DNA of 43,569 bases from Flavobacteriaceae bacterium (GTDB taxonomy: Bacteria > Bacteroidota > Bacteroidia > Flavobacteriales > Flavobacteriaceae). Below are positions 16,856 to 25,625 of the stretch, piece after piece; the first letter of the stretch is position 1; every line of letters begins with the position of its first letter. A program made the position numbers and the translations under genes. The DNA lies in the NCBI GenBank assembly GCA_002719315.1, contig PBHD01000005.1, forward strand, positions 29,237 through 72,805, given 5' to 3'. A model generated the notes under the pieces. The model ran no database searches. It was not told the DNA's origin and saw nothing but the letters and a program-made list of their open reading frames with translations.

Positions 16856-17242
16856 TTAGTTTTGATCTACTGCTGGTGGTGGTGGCGGTGGAAGCTCATT
16901 TTCATCAATTGTATACTTTATTCTTGCATCTGCTTTTTCTAATGTTAAAGCATCAAGATATAAAATATTATTTCTGTATAGTTTAATCACAACCTTATCA
17001 TTGGGTTTTATTAAAAATTGTTTTAAATCTTTTTCAATTGATTCTATTCTAATCTGAAATTCAACAGAGCCAATATTTTCTATTAATGAATATGAGTAAT
17101 CTTCATCAGCATAGGGGTTGATAGTTGCATCTTGTCCTTGACCTTTACCAATCATACACATACTTTGACCATTAGTTAATTCAAAAGTTTGCCCAAAAGA
17201 AACTAATGGGACTAAAAGTAAAATAAATAATAGCTTTTTCAT
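16856..17242 (-). CDS. Small exported protein with polyproline tail, unknown function
   Basis: The protein has 128 residues with a signal peptide (MKKLLFILLLVPLVSFGQ). The mature part is mostly beta, with one pattern SVEFQIRIESIEKDLKQFLIKPNDKVVIKLY, and ends in ELPPPPPPAVDQN. No family is recognised. It precedes the DUF1254 lipoprotein gene by 5 bp and may act with it. A TATCTTTA word at 17261-17268 on the minus strand resembles a -7 element for this operon. Confidence 0.65.
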   Translation of the reverse strand: MKKLLFILLLVPLVSFGQTFELTNGQSMCMIGKGQGQDATINPYADEDYSYSLIENIGSVEFQIRIESIEKDLKQFLIKPNDKVVIKLYRNNILYLDALTLEKADARIKYTIDENELPPPPPPAVDQN

Positions 17243-17535
17243 TTTGTTTGTGTTTGAAACTAAAGATAAAAAAAACCCCTCACTTTTGTGAAGGGCTTGT
17301 AGGGTTAATTCTAATGATTATTATACTTGAAAGAAGAAAAAAATAGAAACTAAAATCACACTCAAAATCACACAAAAAGTGGGAATGTATGGAACACCAA
17401 AAACGATGGATTACAGAAATTTAATATCTGTTGAAATAACAAACTTCAATTCAATCGAAAAACTCAATTTTAAATCTTGGGATTATCTATTATTAGAAAA
17501 ACTTTAGTATTTTTAGTAAAGCAACAAATACCTCA
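17243..17535. other. Divergent intergenic gap
   Basis: This 293-bp gap holds the orphan terminator and a possible 40-codon plus-strand ORF from ATG 17385 to TAG 17507. That ORF has no recognisable family or signal and is probably chance. Confidence 0.4.
17269..17296 (-). terminator. Orphan terminator hairpin in the divergent gap
   Basis: The arms CCCCTCAC and GTGAAGGG (one mismatch) have loop TTTT, followed on the minus strand by eight T. No gene or RNA on the minus strand lies upstream of it, since the region to its right holds a plus-strand gene. It resembles the terminator of the tRNA at 20187-20263 and so looks like a leftover of a lost transcript. Confidence 0.55.
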
Positions 17536-19242
17536 TTGAAGTACGTTACAACAAAAAAATCCAATACTTATGATGCAATAGTTATAGGGTCTGGAATTAG
17601 TGGTGGATGGGCTGCAAAAGAACTCTGTGAAAAAGGACTTAAAACCATTGTTTTAGAGAGAGGAAGAATGGTCAAGCATATCGAGGATTATCCCACAATG
17701 TTCAAAGAAGATTGGGATTTCAAACTTAGAGGAAGGCTTTCAAATGAAGATAAGTTAAAATACTCTAAGCAATCCAGATGGGTCTGGATGGGAGAAGCAA
17801 ACAAACATTTTTACAATGATGATTCTCAAAATGATTATAAAGAAATTAAAAAATTTGATTGGATAAGAGGTACTCAAGTGGGTGGAAGATCATTGATATG
17901 GGGAAGACAAACATACCGATGGAGTGATTATGACTTCAATGCAAATAAACTGGATGGATATGGTGTTGATTGGCCAATTAGATATAAAGACATTGCTCCT
18001 TGGTATGATCATGTAGAAAAATTCATAGGTGTTAGTGGTGAAAAAATGAATTTAAAACATCTCCCAGATGGTGAATTTCTAAAACCAATGGAACTTAATT
18101 GTGTAGAAAAGGTTTTAAAGGAAAGTATTGAAAAGAATTATGATCAGAGATACCTAACAATTGGAAGAGTTGCTCATGTAACTGAGGGTACTAAATTAGA
18201 AAACAGATCTAATTGTCAATTTAGAAATAAGTGTGATAGAGGATGTCCCTACGGAGCATACTTTAGCTCCAACTCCTCTACTCTGCCTTATGCTGAAAAG
18301 ACTGGAAACCTAACTATTAGACCAAATTCCATAGCTTATAACATAATTTACGATGAAGATTCCAAAAAGGCTACAGGTGTAAGAATATTAGATTCAGAAA
18401 CCAACGAACATATTGAATATAATTCAAAAATTATTTTCTTATGTGCTTCTGCTATAGCTTCATCATCTATCCTTCTACAGTCAAAATCGGATAGATACCC
18501 AAATGGTCTTGGTAATGATTGTGGTGAATTAGGACATAACATTATGGATCACCAACTTGGAAGTGGTGCAAGTGGTAAATTCGAAGGATTTGAAGACAAA
18601 AATGAATATGGCAATAGACCAAATGGATTTTACATTCCAAGATTTAGAAATTTAAATTCTAAATCTAAGAAATTGGATTTTCTTAGAGGTTATGGTTATC
18701 AAGGTAGTGGATCTAGGTCTGATTGGAGTTCTGCTGTAAAAGAAGTAGGATATGGAGAAGAATTTAAAAAAGCAATTCTTGAACCTGGAAATTGGCAAAT
18801 TGGAATGGGTGGATTTGGTGAAGTATTGCCATATCATGAAAATAAAATGTTTTTAGATTATGATGATTTAGATAAATGGGGCTTACCTAAGATTGTAATA
18901 GATGCTGAATTCAAAGAAAATGAATTAAAAATGAAAAAAGATTGGATTGAACAAGCAGAAGAAATGCTTGAATTAGCAGGTTGTAAAGAAATTACAACAT
19001 ATGACTCCAATGCTCCAATTGGAAGAGGAATTCATGAAATGGGAACAGCTAGAATGGGAAGAGATAAAAAAACATCTGTATTAAATGGGTTTAACCAAAT
19101 TCATGATGTAAAGAATGTATTTGTAACTGATGGAGCATGTATGACCTCATCAGCAACTCAAAACCCATCACTTACATACATGGCATTAACAGCAAGAGCT
19201 GCCAACCATGCTGTTGAAGAACTTAACAAAAGGAATCTATAA
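17536..19242 (+). CDS. GMC-family oxidoreductase (gluconate/choline dehydrogenase-like flavoprotein)
   Basis: The protein has 568 residues. The FAD-binding Rossmann motif VIGSGISGGWAAKEL lies at about 16-30. A Cys-rich stretch CQFRNKCDRGCPYGA (about 228-242) resembles that in the large flavoprotein subunits of gluconate and sorbitol dehydrogenases. The C-terminal GMC domain has HEMGTARMG (about 501-509) and a terminal ATQNPSLTYMALTARAANHA. It oxidises an alcohol group of a sugar or polyol. The start is TTG at 17536-17538, with no ATG in the right place. It lacks its own signal peptide, so it may be exported together with the twin-arginine subunit encoded next. Confidence 0.92.
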   Translation: MKYVTTKKSNTYDAIVIGSGISGGWAAKELCEKGLKTIVLERGRMVKHIEDYPTMFKEDWDFKLRGRLSNEDKLKYSKQSRWVWMGEANKHFYNDDSQNDYKEIKKFDWIRGTQVGGRSLIWGRQTYRWSDYDFNANKLDGYGVDWPIRYKDIAPWYDHVEKFIGVSGEKMNLKHLPDGEFLKPMELNCVEKVLKESIEKNYDQRYLTIGRVAHVTEGTKLENRSNCQFRNKCDRGCPYGAYFSSNSSTLPYAEKTGNLTIRPNSIAYNIIYDEDSKKATGVRILDSETNEHIEYNSKIIFLCASAIASSSILLQSKSDRYPNGLGNDCGELGHNIMDHQLGSGASGKFEGFEDKNEYGNRPNGFYIPRFRNLNSKSKKLDFLRGYGYQGSGSRSDWSSAVKEVGYGEEFKKAILEPGNWQIGMGGFGEVLPYHENKMFLDYDDLDKWGLPKIVIDAEFKENELKMKKDWIEQAEEMLELAGCKEITTYDSNAPIGRGIHEMGTARMGRDKKTSVLNGFNQIHDVKNVFVTDGACMTSSATQNPSLTYMALTARAANHAVEELNKRNL

Positions 19243-19754
19243 TGAATAGAAGGAATTTACTTAAAAAAGGAGTTTATGGTTTGGCAGGAGTCACTTTATC
19301 ATCAACATTAATATCAACTCTACAGAGCTGCAGTAGTATTGAGAAATATAGACCTCTTTACTTTTCAAAAACTGAATTTTCTTTATTATCTAACATCGTT
19401 GATTTTTTTATTCCAAAGACAGAAACTCCTGGTGCAGTTGATATAAAAGTTCCACAGTTTATTGATATCATTATATCAGAAACATATAATATTGAAAGTA
19501 AAAATAACTTCTCTAACAAATTGAAATTATTAATTGAAGATTTAAAATCAAACAATATTAATTTATCAGATTATAATTCAATAAAATCAAAGTTTGTTAG
19601 TGACTTTAATAATAAAACTCATAATGAAACATACGATCAAATAAGAGATTTGACCGTATGGGGTTTCAAAACTTCAAAAGAAATAGCATTAAATGTCTTA
19701 AACTATAATCCTACACCAGGATATCAATTAGGTTGTGTAAATATCAGAGAATAA
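19242..19754 (+). CDS. Gluconate 2-dehydrogenase subunit 3 family protein
   Basis: The protein has 170 residues with a twin-arginine-like start (MNRRNLLKKG, followed by a hydrophobic stretch to about residue 28). A Cys follows at about 30 and may be a lipid-anchor site. The mature part has FSLLSNIVDFFIPKTETPGA, the core of the family. This small subunit pairs with the GMC flavoprotein and supports its export by the Tat system. The start shares a base with the stop of the GMC gene (TAATG), so translation is coupled. No cytochrome c subunit gene follows. Confidence 0.88.
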   Translation: MNRRNLLKKGVYGLAGVTLSSTLISTLQSCSSIEKYRPLYFSKTEFSLLSNIVDFFIPKTETPGAVDIKVPQFIDIIISETYNIESKNNFSNKLKLLIEDLKSNNINLSDYNSIKSKFVSDFNNKTHNETYDQIRDLTVWGFKTSKEIALNVLNYNPTPGYQLGCVNIRE

Positions 19755-19757
19755 TAA

Positions 19758-20036
19758 TTATTCTCTTATAATTTTAAAAGTTTGTCTAACTGTTTCACTT
19801 TCCATCACAACGATGTAAGTTCCTTGTATTTGTCTAGATAAATCTATCGCCGTCTTTCTTGATATATCTTCGATTGTCTGCTCCTTTGTATAGATAAGTG
19901 CTCCACTTGCATTAAACACACTCACCTTAACCTTAGTATCCTTGCCTCCTACATGAACATTTACATTGTTTTTAGTTGGATTTGGATAATAATGGATATC
20001 CTCTGAGATAAATACCTCTCTCTCTACATATTCTTT
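19758..20036 (-). pseudogene. Remnant of a type IX secretion cargo: C-terminal sorting domain only
   Basis: The minus-strand frame 20036-19758 encodes about 92 residues and begins right after an in-frame stop (TAA on the minus strand at 20037-20039). It has no usable start codon. It contains YYPNPTKNNVNVHVGGKD, a middle KVKVSVFNASGALI, and GTYIVVMESE...TFKIIRE at the end. This is the type A C-terminal domain that targets proteins to the type IX secretion system. The rest of the cargo protein is missing. It converges on the subunit 3 gene, with only 3 bp between the two stops. Confidence 0.8.
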
Positions 20037-20153
20037 TTATATGATTATTGAAAGATTGATTACTAATGGGATTCCCAAATTTAGTTCGGAATTGATATTT
20101 TTGTAAAAAAAAGGTGCTGATGTGCAATTTAAGTGCAATTTTAAAAACTAAAA

Positions 20154-20178
20154 AAGCCCTCACACTCTGCGAAGGCTT
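20154..20178 (-). terminator. Terminator after the CAT-anticodon tRNA
   Basis: On the minus strand AAGCC and GGCTT close a longer imperfect stem (TCGCA / TGTGA) that is followed by six T. It starts about ten bases after the tRNA 3' end. Confidence 0.7.
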
Positions 20179-20186
20179 GTATTTGT

Positions 20187-20263
20187 TGGTGGTCCCACCT
20201 GGGCTCGAACCAGGGACCAACTGATTATGAGTCAGCTACTCTAACCAACTGAGCTATAGGACC
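20187..20263 (-). tRNA. tRNA with anticodon CAT (elongator Met or Ile2)
   Basis: The minus strand folds as a full cloverleaf. The acceptor stem is GGTCCTA / TGGGACC, the D-arm contains AGCTCAGTTGGTTAGAG, the anticodon stem CTGA/TCAG encloses loop CTCATAA, and the T-arm contains GGTTCGAGCC. An encoded ACCA end follows. The initiator is excluded because positions 1 and 72 pair. Its anticodon arm and TTGGTC variable loop resemble bacterial tRNA-Ile2, whose CAT is changed to lysidine, but Met elongator cannot be excluded by eye. Confidence 0.92.
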
Positions 20264-20348
20264 TGTTTAATTAGTTGATTGCCAAAAATACACAATTATT
20301 AAATTAACCAATCCAACCAAATTAAAAAAATAAAAAGTATTAAATACC

Positions 20349-20356
20349 TATTTTTG
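20349..20356 (+). promoter_or_regulatory. -7 promoter element (TATTTTTG) of rbfA
   Basis: TATTTTTG matches TAnnTTTG. It ends only four bases before the rbfA ATG, so the transcript should start at or next to the start codon, with almost no leader. Confidence 0.5.
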
Positions 20357-20360
20357 TTAT

Positions 20361-20759
20361 ATGTTTAAAAATGAATCACCAAGGCAAAAAAAATTTAATA
20401 GTCTTCTTCAAAAAGAATTAGCTATTCTTTTGCAAAATTATATTAGAAGGGGTTCAAATTCCAATTTGATTATTTCCGTTACAAAAGTATATGTTACACC
20501 TGATCTTTCGTTAGCTAAAATTTATATTAGTGTTTTCCCTTCAAACAAATCTTTATTAGTTAATAAAAATCTGGAAAAAAATGGTTCAAAAATAAAATAT
20601 GACCTATCACAAAAATTAAAAAATCATATTAGAAAAATTCCTGAGCTTAATTTTATTTTGGATGATTCTTTAGATTATATAGAAGGAATTGAAAAGTCAT
20701 TAAAACTGAGCCAAGATTCAGAATACAACAAAAATATTTTAAAAAATAAAAAAACATGA
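20361..20759 (+). CDS. rbfA: Ribosome-binding factor A
   Basis: The protein has 132 residues with a KH-like fold. The opening SPRQKKFNSLLQKELAILLQ (about residues 5-24) and LIISVTKVYVTPDLSLAKIYISVFP (about 35-59) are the family signature. RbfA binds the 30S subunit and is needed for late 16S rRNA maturation, especially in the cold. Its end overlaps the start of the permease gene by 4 bp, a pairing common in flavobacteria. A promoter element immediately upstream suggests a near-leaderless mRNA. Confidence 0.9.
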   Translation: MFKNESPRQKKFNSLLQKELAILLQNYIRRGSNSNLIISVTKVYVTPDLSLAKIYISVFPSNKSLLVNKNLEKNGSKIKYDLSQKLKNHIRKIPELNFILDDSLDYIEGIEKSLKLSQDSEYNKNILKNKKT

Positions 20760-21964
20760 CGTATGTTTTTAAAATAGCCTTCAGATATTTTTTTTCTAAA
20801 AATGAACAAACAGTAATAAACAAAATAAATTTCTTGTCATTAATTCTTATAATAATTTCCTCTGCCTCATTGTTCATCGTTCTTAGTGCTTTTGACGGTT
20901 TAAAAACCTTTGGTCTTTCATTTTCTAATAAATTTGATGCAGATTATGAATTGAGTCCTCTAAATGGTAAGTATTTAAAAGTCTCACCTGAAATTATTTC
21001 TGAAATAAATAATTTAGAGGAAATCGTTGAGGTTGCACCCCAGATTGAAGAAAAAGTTTTTTTAAGCTTCAAAGAAAAAAATCAAGTAGCTGTTTTAAAA
21101 GGAGTTGACTCCTCCTATAACAAAGTAATCCCGATTAAAGATCTTGTAATGATTGGCGATTGGATTGATAATGATAATTCTAAAACAGTAATTGGTTATG
21201 GAATTTCGTCAAAATTAGGTCTTGGAGTCTATGATTATTCATCTTTTCTCAAAATTAGTGTGCCTCGAAATAATAATTCTAGTGTTTTGAATCTTAACCC
21301 ATTCAAAAGTCTTCCATTAATTGTAGTTGGTTTGTATCAGATTAATGAAGAGTTGGACAACAAATATATTTTTACATCTCTTTCTTTTGCGAAAAACCTT
21401 CTAAACTTAAAAGAAAATCAATACAGCAATTTAATTATTAAAACTATCGATAATATCAACAAAAAAAAGCTTGAAGAAAAAATAAACCTAATTGTTGAAG
21501 AAAAAACAAAATTAACCTCGAGACTTGAAAAAAATGCAGCCTTATTTAAAATGCTTAATACGGAGAATATAGCTGTTTATTTTATTTTTTCATTAGTAAT
21601 GATTATTTCTTTATTTAATCTTGTTGGATCTTTAATTATGATGATCCTTAACAAGAAAAAAGAAATGAAAATCCTAATTGCAATGGGCGTTTCAAATAAA
21701 AATCTTAGTCAAATTTTTTACTTTATTGGATTGATTATTTGTTTTGTTGGAGGAATTATAGGGCTTTCTTTGGGTTCTTTATTAGTATTCATTCAAAAAT
21801 ATTCTTCCATAATTAATGTTCCCGGAACTAATCTTTCTTATCCAGTTGAATTTAATATTAAAAATATAATTGTTGTTTTCTTAACACTTATAATTTTAGG
21901 ATCTATTAGCAGCCTTTGGTCAATAAGAGGAATTAAAAAAATCTCTAATCAAGCTATGAACTGA
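20756..21964 (+). CDS. FtsX/LolE-like ABC transporter permease
   Basis: The protein has 402 residues with the four-span FtsX/MacB plan. The first membrane segment is at about 22-45, a large periplasmic domain runs from about 46 to 270, and three membrane segments follow at about 275-297, 320-345 and 368-390. SLIMMILNKKKEMKILIAMGVSN after segment 2 is the usual cytoplasmic coupling region. It would work with a separate ATPase, for example in lipoprotein release, but no ATPase gene is near. It is coupled to rbfA (ATGA overlap) and converges on dusB with a 16-bp overlap of the two reading frames. Confidence 0.85.
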   Translation: MTYVFKIAFRYFFSKNEQTVINKINFLSLILIIISSASLFIVLSAFDGLKTFGLSFSNKFDADYELSPLNGKYLKVSPEIISEINNLEEIVEVAPQIEEKVFLSFKEKNQVAVLKGVDSSYNKVIPIKDLVMIGDWIDNDNSKTVIGYGISSKLGLGVYDYSSFLKISVPRNNNSSVLNLNPFKSLPLIVVGLYQINEELDNKYIFTSLSFAKNLLNLKENQYSNLIIKTIDNINKKKLEEKINLIVEEKTKLTSRLEKNAALFKMLNTENIAVYFIFSLVMIISLFNLVGSLIMMILNKKKEMKILIAMGVSNKNLSQIFYFIGLIICFVGGIIGLSLGSLLVFIQKYSSIINVPGTNLSYPVEFNIKNIIVVFLTLIILGSISSLWSIRGIKKISNQAMN

Positions 21965-22944
21965 TAATTAGAGTACTTTTCCAAAATTTCTTCTAAAATA
22001 TCAAAAAGTTCAATTGAAGAATTTGACGTAACTAATTTAGTCCTAATTGGCTTGAAATTTGGTATTCCTCTAAAATAATTCGAATAATGTCTTCTAGTTT
22101 CTAACACCCCCAAAACCTCTCCTTTCCATGCTATAGACATTTTTAAATGTTTCTTTACTGCTCTTACTCTTTCAAAAATTGATGGAGGTTCTAAATAAGA
22201 ATTTTCTATTAAAAAATATTTCACTTGATCAAAAAACCATGGATTTCCTATGCATGCCCTACCTATCATTGCTCCATCTAAACCATAATAATCTCTCATT
22301 AACTTTGCTTTTTCAGGGGAATTAACATCTCCATTACCAAAAACAGGGATATTCATTCTAGGATTATTTTTAACCTCTGCTATTTTTGTCCAATCTGCTT
22401 CTCCTTTATACATCTGAGCTCTTGTTCTTCCATGAATAGAAATTGCAGAAATTCCTACATCTTGTAATTTTTCAGCAACTTCAACAATTTTAATAGAGTT
22501 TTCGTCCCAACCTAATCTTGTTTTAACAGTAATAGGTAAATTCGTTCGTTTTACCATTTCCTTTGTTAATTTGACCATTAAAGGAATATCTTTTAATATC
22601 CCTGCACCTGCTCCCTTACATACAACTTTTTTTACAGGACATCCAAAGTTAATATCAATAATATCCGGGTTTGAAGCTTCAACGATATCAACTGATTTTA
22701 GCATAGAATCAAGATTAGATCCAAAAATTTGTATTCCAACTGGCCTTTCTTTTTCATATATATCAAGTTTTTGAACACTTTTAATAGCATCCCTAATTAA
22801 GCCTTCACTTGAAATAAATTCGGTGTAAACAATATCAGCTCCATTTTCCTTACACAAAGCTCTAAAGGGAGGATCACTGACATCTTCCATTGGTGCCAAT
22901 AAAAGAGGAAATGAATTAAACTCAATTTTTCCTATTTTAACCAT
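21949..22944 (-). CDS. dusB: tRNA-dihydrouridine synthase B
   Basis: The protein has 331 residues. The FMN-dependent TIM barrel has LAPMEDVSDPPFR (about 16-28), DINFGCPVKKVVCKGAGAGIL (about 94-114, with the catalytic Cys), TVKTRLGW (about 137-144), HGRTRAQMYKGEADW and FGNGDV. It reduces specific uridines of tRNA to dihydrouridine with NADPH. It is transcribed divergently from lepA. Confidence 0.95.
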   Translation of the reverse strand: MVKIGKIEFNSFPLLLAPMEDVSDPPFRALCKENGADIVYTEFISSEGLIRDAIKSVQKLDIYEKERPVGIQIFGSNLDSMLKSVDIVEASNPDIIDINFGCPVKKVVCKGAGAGILKDIPLMVKLTKEMVKRTNLPITVKTRLGWDENSIKIVEVAEKLQDVGISAISIHGRTRAQMYKGEADWTKIAEVKNNPRMNIPVFGNGDVNSPEKAKLMRDYYGLDGAMIGRACIGNPWFFDQVKYFLIENSYLEPPSIFERVRAVKKHLKMSIAWKGEVLGVLETRRHYSNYFRGIPNFKPIRTKLVTSNSSIELFDILEEILEKYSNYQFIA

Positions 22945-23009
22945 GATTAAAAAATCTTTTGGTAAAATTAATCTTTTTAAAGTATTATAATTCTAGAATT
23001 CAAATGACT

Positions 23010-23017
23010 TATCTTTG
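23010..23017 (+). promoter_or_regulatory. -7 promoter element (TATCTTTG) of lepA
   Basis: TATCTTTG fits TAnnTTTG and lies 18 bases before the lepA ATG in the divergent gap with dusB. No clear -33 partner was seen. Confidence 0.55.
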
Positions 23018-23034
23018 TTATTTCAAAAATATTA

Positions 23035-24831
23035 ATGAAAAATATTCGCAACTTTTGCATAATAGCTCATATTGATCATGGAAAAAGTACATTAGCTGAC
23101 AGGCTTTTAGATATTACTGGTTCTATTTCCGAAAGAGAAAAAAAAGATCAATTACTTGATAATATGGACCTTGAAAGAGAAAGAGGAATAACAATAAAGT
23201 CTCATGCTATTCAAATGAATTTCAAATATAATAATGAAGATTATATTTTAAATTTAATTGACACCCCTGGTCATGTTGATTTTTCATATGAAGTATCAAG
23301 GTCTATTGCTGCATGTGAAGGAGCTTTATTAATAGTTGATGCCTCCCAAAGTATTCAAGCTCAAACTATTTCCAATTTATATTTAGCTCTTGAAAATAAT
23401 TTGGAAATAATTCCGGTTTTAAATAAAGTAGATCTTCCTTCAGCAAATGTAGAAGAAGTAACCGATGACATTGTTGATTTATTAGGATGCAACAAGGAAG
23501 ATGTTATTAAAGCCTCTGCAAAAACTGGTGAAGGAGTAGAAAAAATTCTTAAAAATATAGTGAATAAAATACCTTGTCCAAAAGGAAGCATAAATCTTCC
23601 TTTAGAAGCATTAATTTTTGATTCAGTCTATAATCCTTTTAGAGGAATTGAAACTTATTTTAGGATTATAAATGGTAAAATTTCTAAAGGTCAAAAAATT
23701 CAATTCATGTCAACTAAAAAAAATTATTTCGCCGATGAAATTGGAACATTAATGTTAAATCAATTGCCGAAAAAAGAAATTTTAGCTGGGGATGTTGGTT
23801 ATTTAATTACCGGAATAAAAGAAGCTAAAGAGGTTAAAGTAGGCGATACAATTACTGCCTCAGATAATCCAACAAAGAAAGCAATTGAAGGTTTTGAAGA
23901 AGTTAAGCCAATGGTTTTTGCTGGAATTTACCCTGTTGACACAGATGATTATGAAGAATTAAGAAATAGTATGGAGAAACTGCAATTAAATGATGCTTCA
24001 TTAGTCTTTATTCCTGAAAGCTCTGCTGCATTAGGATTTGGATTTAGATGTGGTTTTTTAGGTATGTTACATCTAGAAATTATTCAAGAACGTCTTGAAA
24101 GAGAGTTTAATATGCCTGTAATAACAACCGTGCCAAATGTTTCTTATCAAGCTTACACAAAAAAAAGACCTTCGGATTCATTAATATTAAATAATCCTAC
24201 GGATCTTCCTGACCCTTCATCTCTTGAAAAAGTTGAAGAACCCTATATAAAAGCTACTATAATTACTAAATCCGATTTTGTTGGAAATGTAATGACTCTT
24301 TGCATAGAAAAAAGAGGTCAAATAACAAATCAAACATATTTAACTACTGATAGGGTTGAATTAACTTTTGATATGCCTTTAGCAGAAATTGTTTTTGATT
24401 TTTATGATAGACTTAAAAGTGTTTCAAAAGGTTATGCTTCATTTGACTATAGTCCAATAGGGTTTAAAAAATCCTCTTTAGTTAAATTAGATATTTTATT
24501 AAATGGCAACCCTGTTGATGCTCTTTCTTCATTAATTCATACTGAAAACTCTTATACCATTGGTAAAAAAATGTGCGAAAAACTCAAAGAGCTTATTCCT
24601 CGTCAACAATTTGACATTCCCATTCAAGCTGCAATTGGAGCTAAAATTATTTCTCGAGAAACAGTAAAAGCATTAAGGAAGGATGTCACTGCAAAATGTT
24701 ATGGAGGTGATATTACTAGAAAAAGAAAGCTTCTTGAAAAACAAAAAAAAGGAAAGAAAAAAATGAGACAGGTAGGAAATGTGGAGATTCCTCAACAAGC
24801 TTTTATGGCAGTGCTTAAACTAAATGAATAA
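23035..24831 (+). CDS. lepA: Elongation factor 4 (LepA), translational GTPase
   Basis: The protein has 598 residues, the usual length. GTPase motifs are [10 protein letters not shown] (G1, about 9-18), [21 protein letters not shown] (G3) and NKVDLP (G4). The C-terminal LepA-specific domain ends with [24 protein letters not shown] and the usual [15 protein letters not shown]. It acts on ribosomes to assist elongation or initiation under stress. The following esterase gene starts immediately after the stop codon. Confidence 0.97.
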   Translation: MKNIRNFCIIAHIDHGKSTLADRLLDITGSISEREKKDQLLDNMDLERERGITIKSHAIQMNFKYNNEDYILNLIDTPGHVDFSYEVSRSIAACEGALLIVDASQSIQAQTISNLYLALENNLEIIPVLNKVDLPSANVEEVTDDIVDLLGCNKEDVIKASAKTGEGVEKILKNIVNKIPCPKGSINLPLEALIFDSVYNPFRGIETYFRIINGKISKGQKIQFMSTKKNYFADEIGTLMLNQLPKKEILAGDVGYLITGIKEAKEVKVGDTITASDNPTKKAIEGFEEVKPMVFAGIYPVDTDDYEELRNSMEKLQLNDASLVFIPESSAALGFGFRCGFLGMLHLEIIQERLEREFNMPVITTVPNVSYQAYTKKRPSDSLILNNPTDLPDPSSLEKVEEPYIKATIITKSDFVGNVMTLCIEKRGQITNQTYLTTDRVELTFDMPLAEIVFDFYDRLKSVSKGYASFDYSPIGFKKSSLVKLDILLNGNPVDALSSLIHTENSYTIGKKMCEKLKELIPRQQFDIPIQAAIGAKIISRETVKALRKDVTAKCYGGDITRKRKLLEKQKKGKKKMRQVGNVEIPQQAFMAVLKLNE

Positions 24832-25608
24832 ATGAAAAAAATTATTTCTTTTTTTATAATATTAACTTTTAATTTTAATTTGTTTGGACAAGATTATCAA
24901 AAAAAATTATTCAAAATAAATAATGATTCTCTTCCTTATAGAATATTACTTCCTAAAGACTTCGATCCAAAAAAAAAATATCCCTTATTAGTTTTTCTTC
25001 ACGGAGCTGGTGAAAGAGGAAATGATAATGAAAATCAACTTTATCATTCAAGTAATTTTTTTTTAAGCTATGAATTTAGAAATTCTTTTCCATCAATAAT
25101 TATTTTTCCTCAATGTCCAAAAAACTCTTATTGGGCAAAAATTAAGGGAATTCCCAACCCAAAATATCCAACTCAAAAAGAAAGTTTTTCGGATAATTTG
25201 CCCAAAAACTCACAATTATTAATTGTTGAATCTTTACTTTCTAATATTGAGAATACTTATAAAATTGATCCTAACAAACGTTATATCGCTGGTTTGTCCA
25301 TGGGCGGAATGGGAACATTTGAATTAGTAGCTAGAAACCCTAATTACTTTGCTGCAGGTATAGCAATATGTGGTGGTGCAAATCCTAATTGGGCAAAATT
25401 TTTTAAAAAGACTCCTCTTTGGATTTTTCATGGAATGAAAGACAAAGTTGTTCCCCCCGAATTATCTATAAATATGTATGATAGTATAAAAAATTATAAT
25501 TCTGAATCTAAATTAACTCTTTATGAAAATGTAGGACATAATAGTTGGGATCCAGCATATAAAGAAGTTGAAATAATGAATTGGTTATTCAGCTATAAAA
25601 AGAAATAG
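24832..25608 (+). CDS. Exported alpha/beta-hydrolase (phospholipase/carboxylesterase-like)
   Basis: The protein has 258 residues with a signal peptide of about 19 residues (ending NLFGQ). The alpha/beta-hydrolase core has the oxyanion stretch LVFLHGAGERGN (about 53-64), the nucleophile elbow GLSMGGMGTFE (about 160-170), an acid near GMKDKVVPPE (about 202-211) and a final His in ENVGHNSWDPAY (about 234-245). This group contains esterases and feruloyl-esterase-like enzymes acting in the periplasm. The ATG follows the lepA stop with no gap, so it is co-transcribed. Confidence 0.85.
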   Translation: MKKIISFFIILTFNFNLFGQDYQKKLFKINNDSLPYRILLPKDFDPKKKYPLLVFLHGAGERGNDNENQLYHSSNFFLSYEFRNSFPSIIIFPQCPKNSYWAKIKGIPNPKYPTQKESFSDNLPKNSQLLIVESLLSNIENTYKIDPNKRYIAGLSMGGMGTFELVARNPNYFAAGIAICGGANPNWAKFFKKTPLWIFHGMKDKVVPPELSINMYDSIKNYNSESKLTLYENVGHNSWDPAYKEVEIMNWLFSYKKK

Positions 25609-25625
25609 TAATACTATCAATAAAT

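Noticed and set aside
17385-17507. 40-codon plus-strand ORF
   Set aside because: No signal, family or promoter support; likely chance in AT-rich DNA between divergent genes.
19972-20220. Minus-strand ORF beginning MVPGSSPGGTT
   Set aside because: It runs through the 3' half of the CAT-anticodon tRNA and its terminator; the opening residues are the translated T-arm. It is a common false ORF.
15301-20263. attL/attR pair of an integrated element
   Set aside because: The T-arm copies are inverted relative to each other and no integrase gene was found, so simple excisable attachment sites are not supported.
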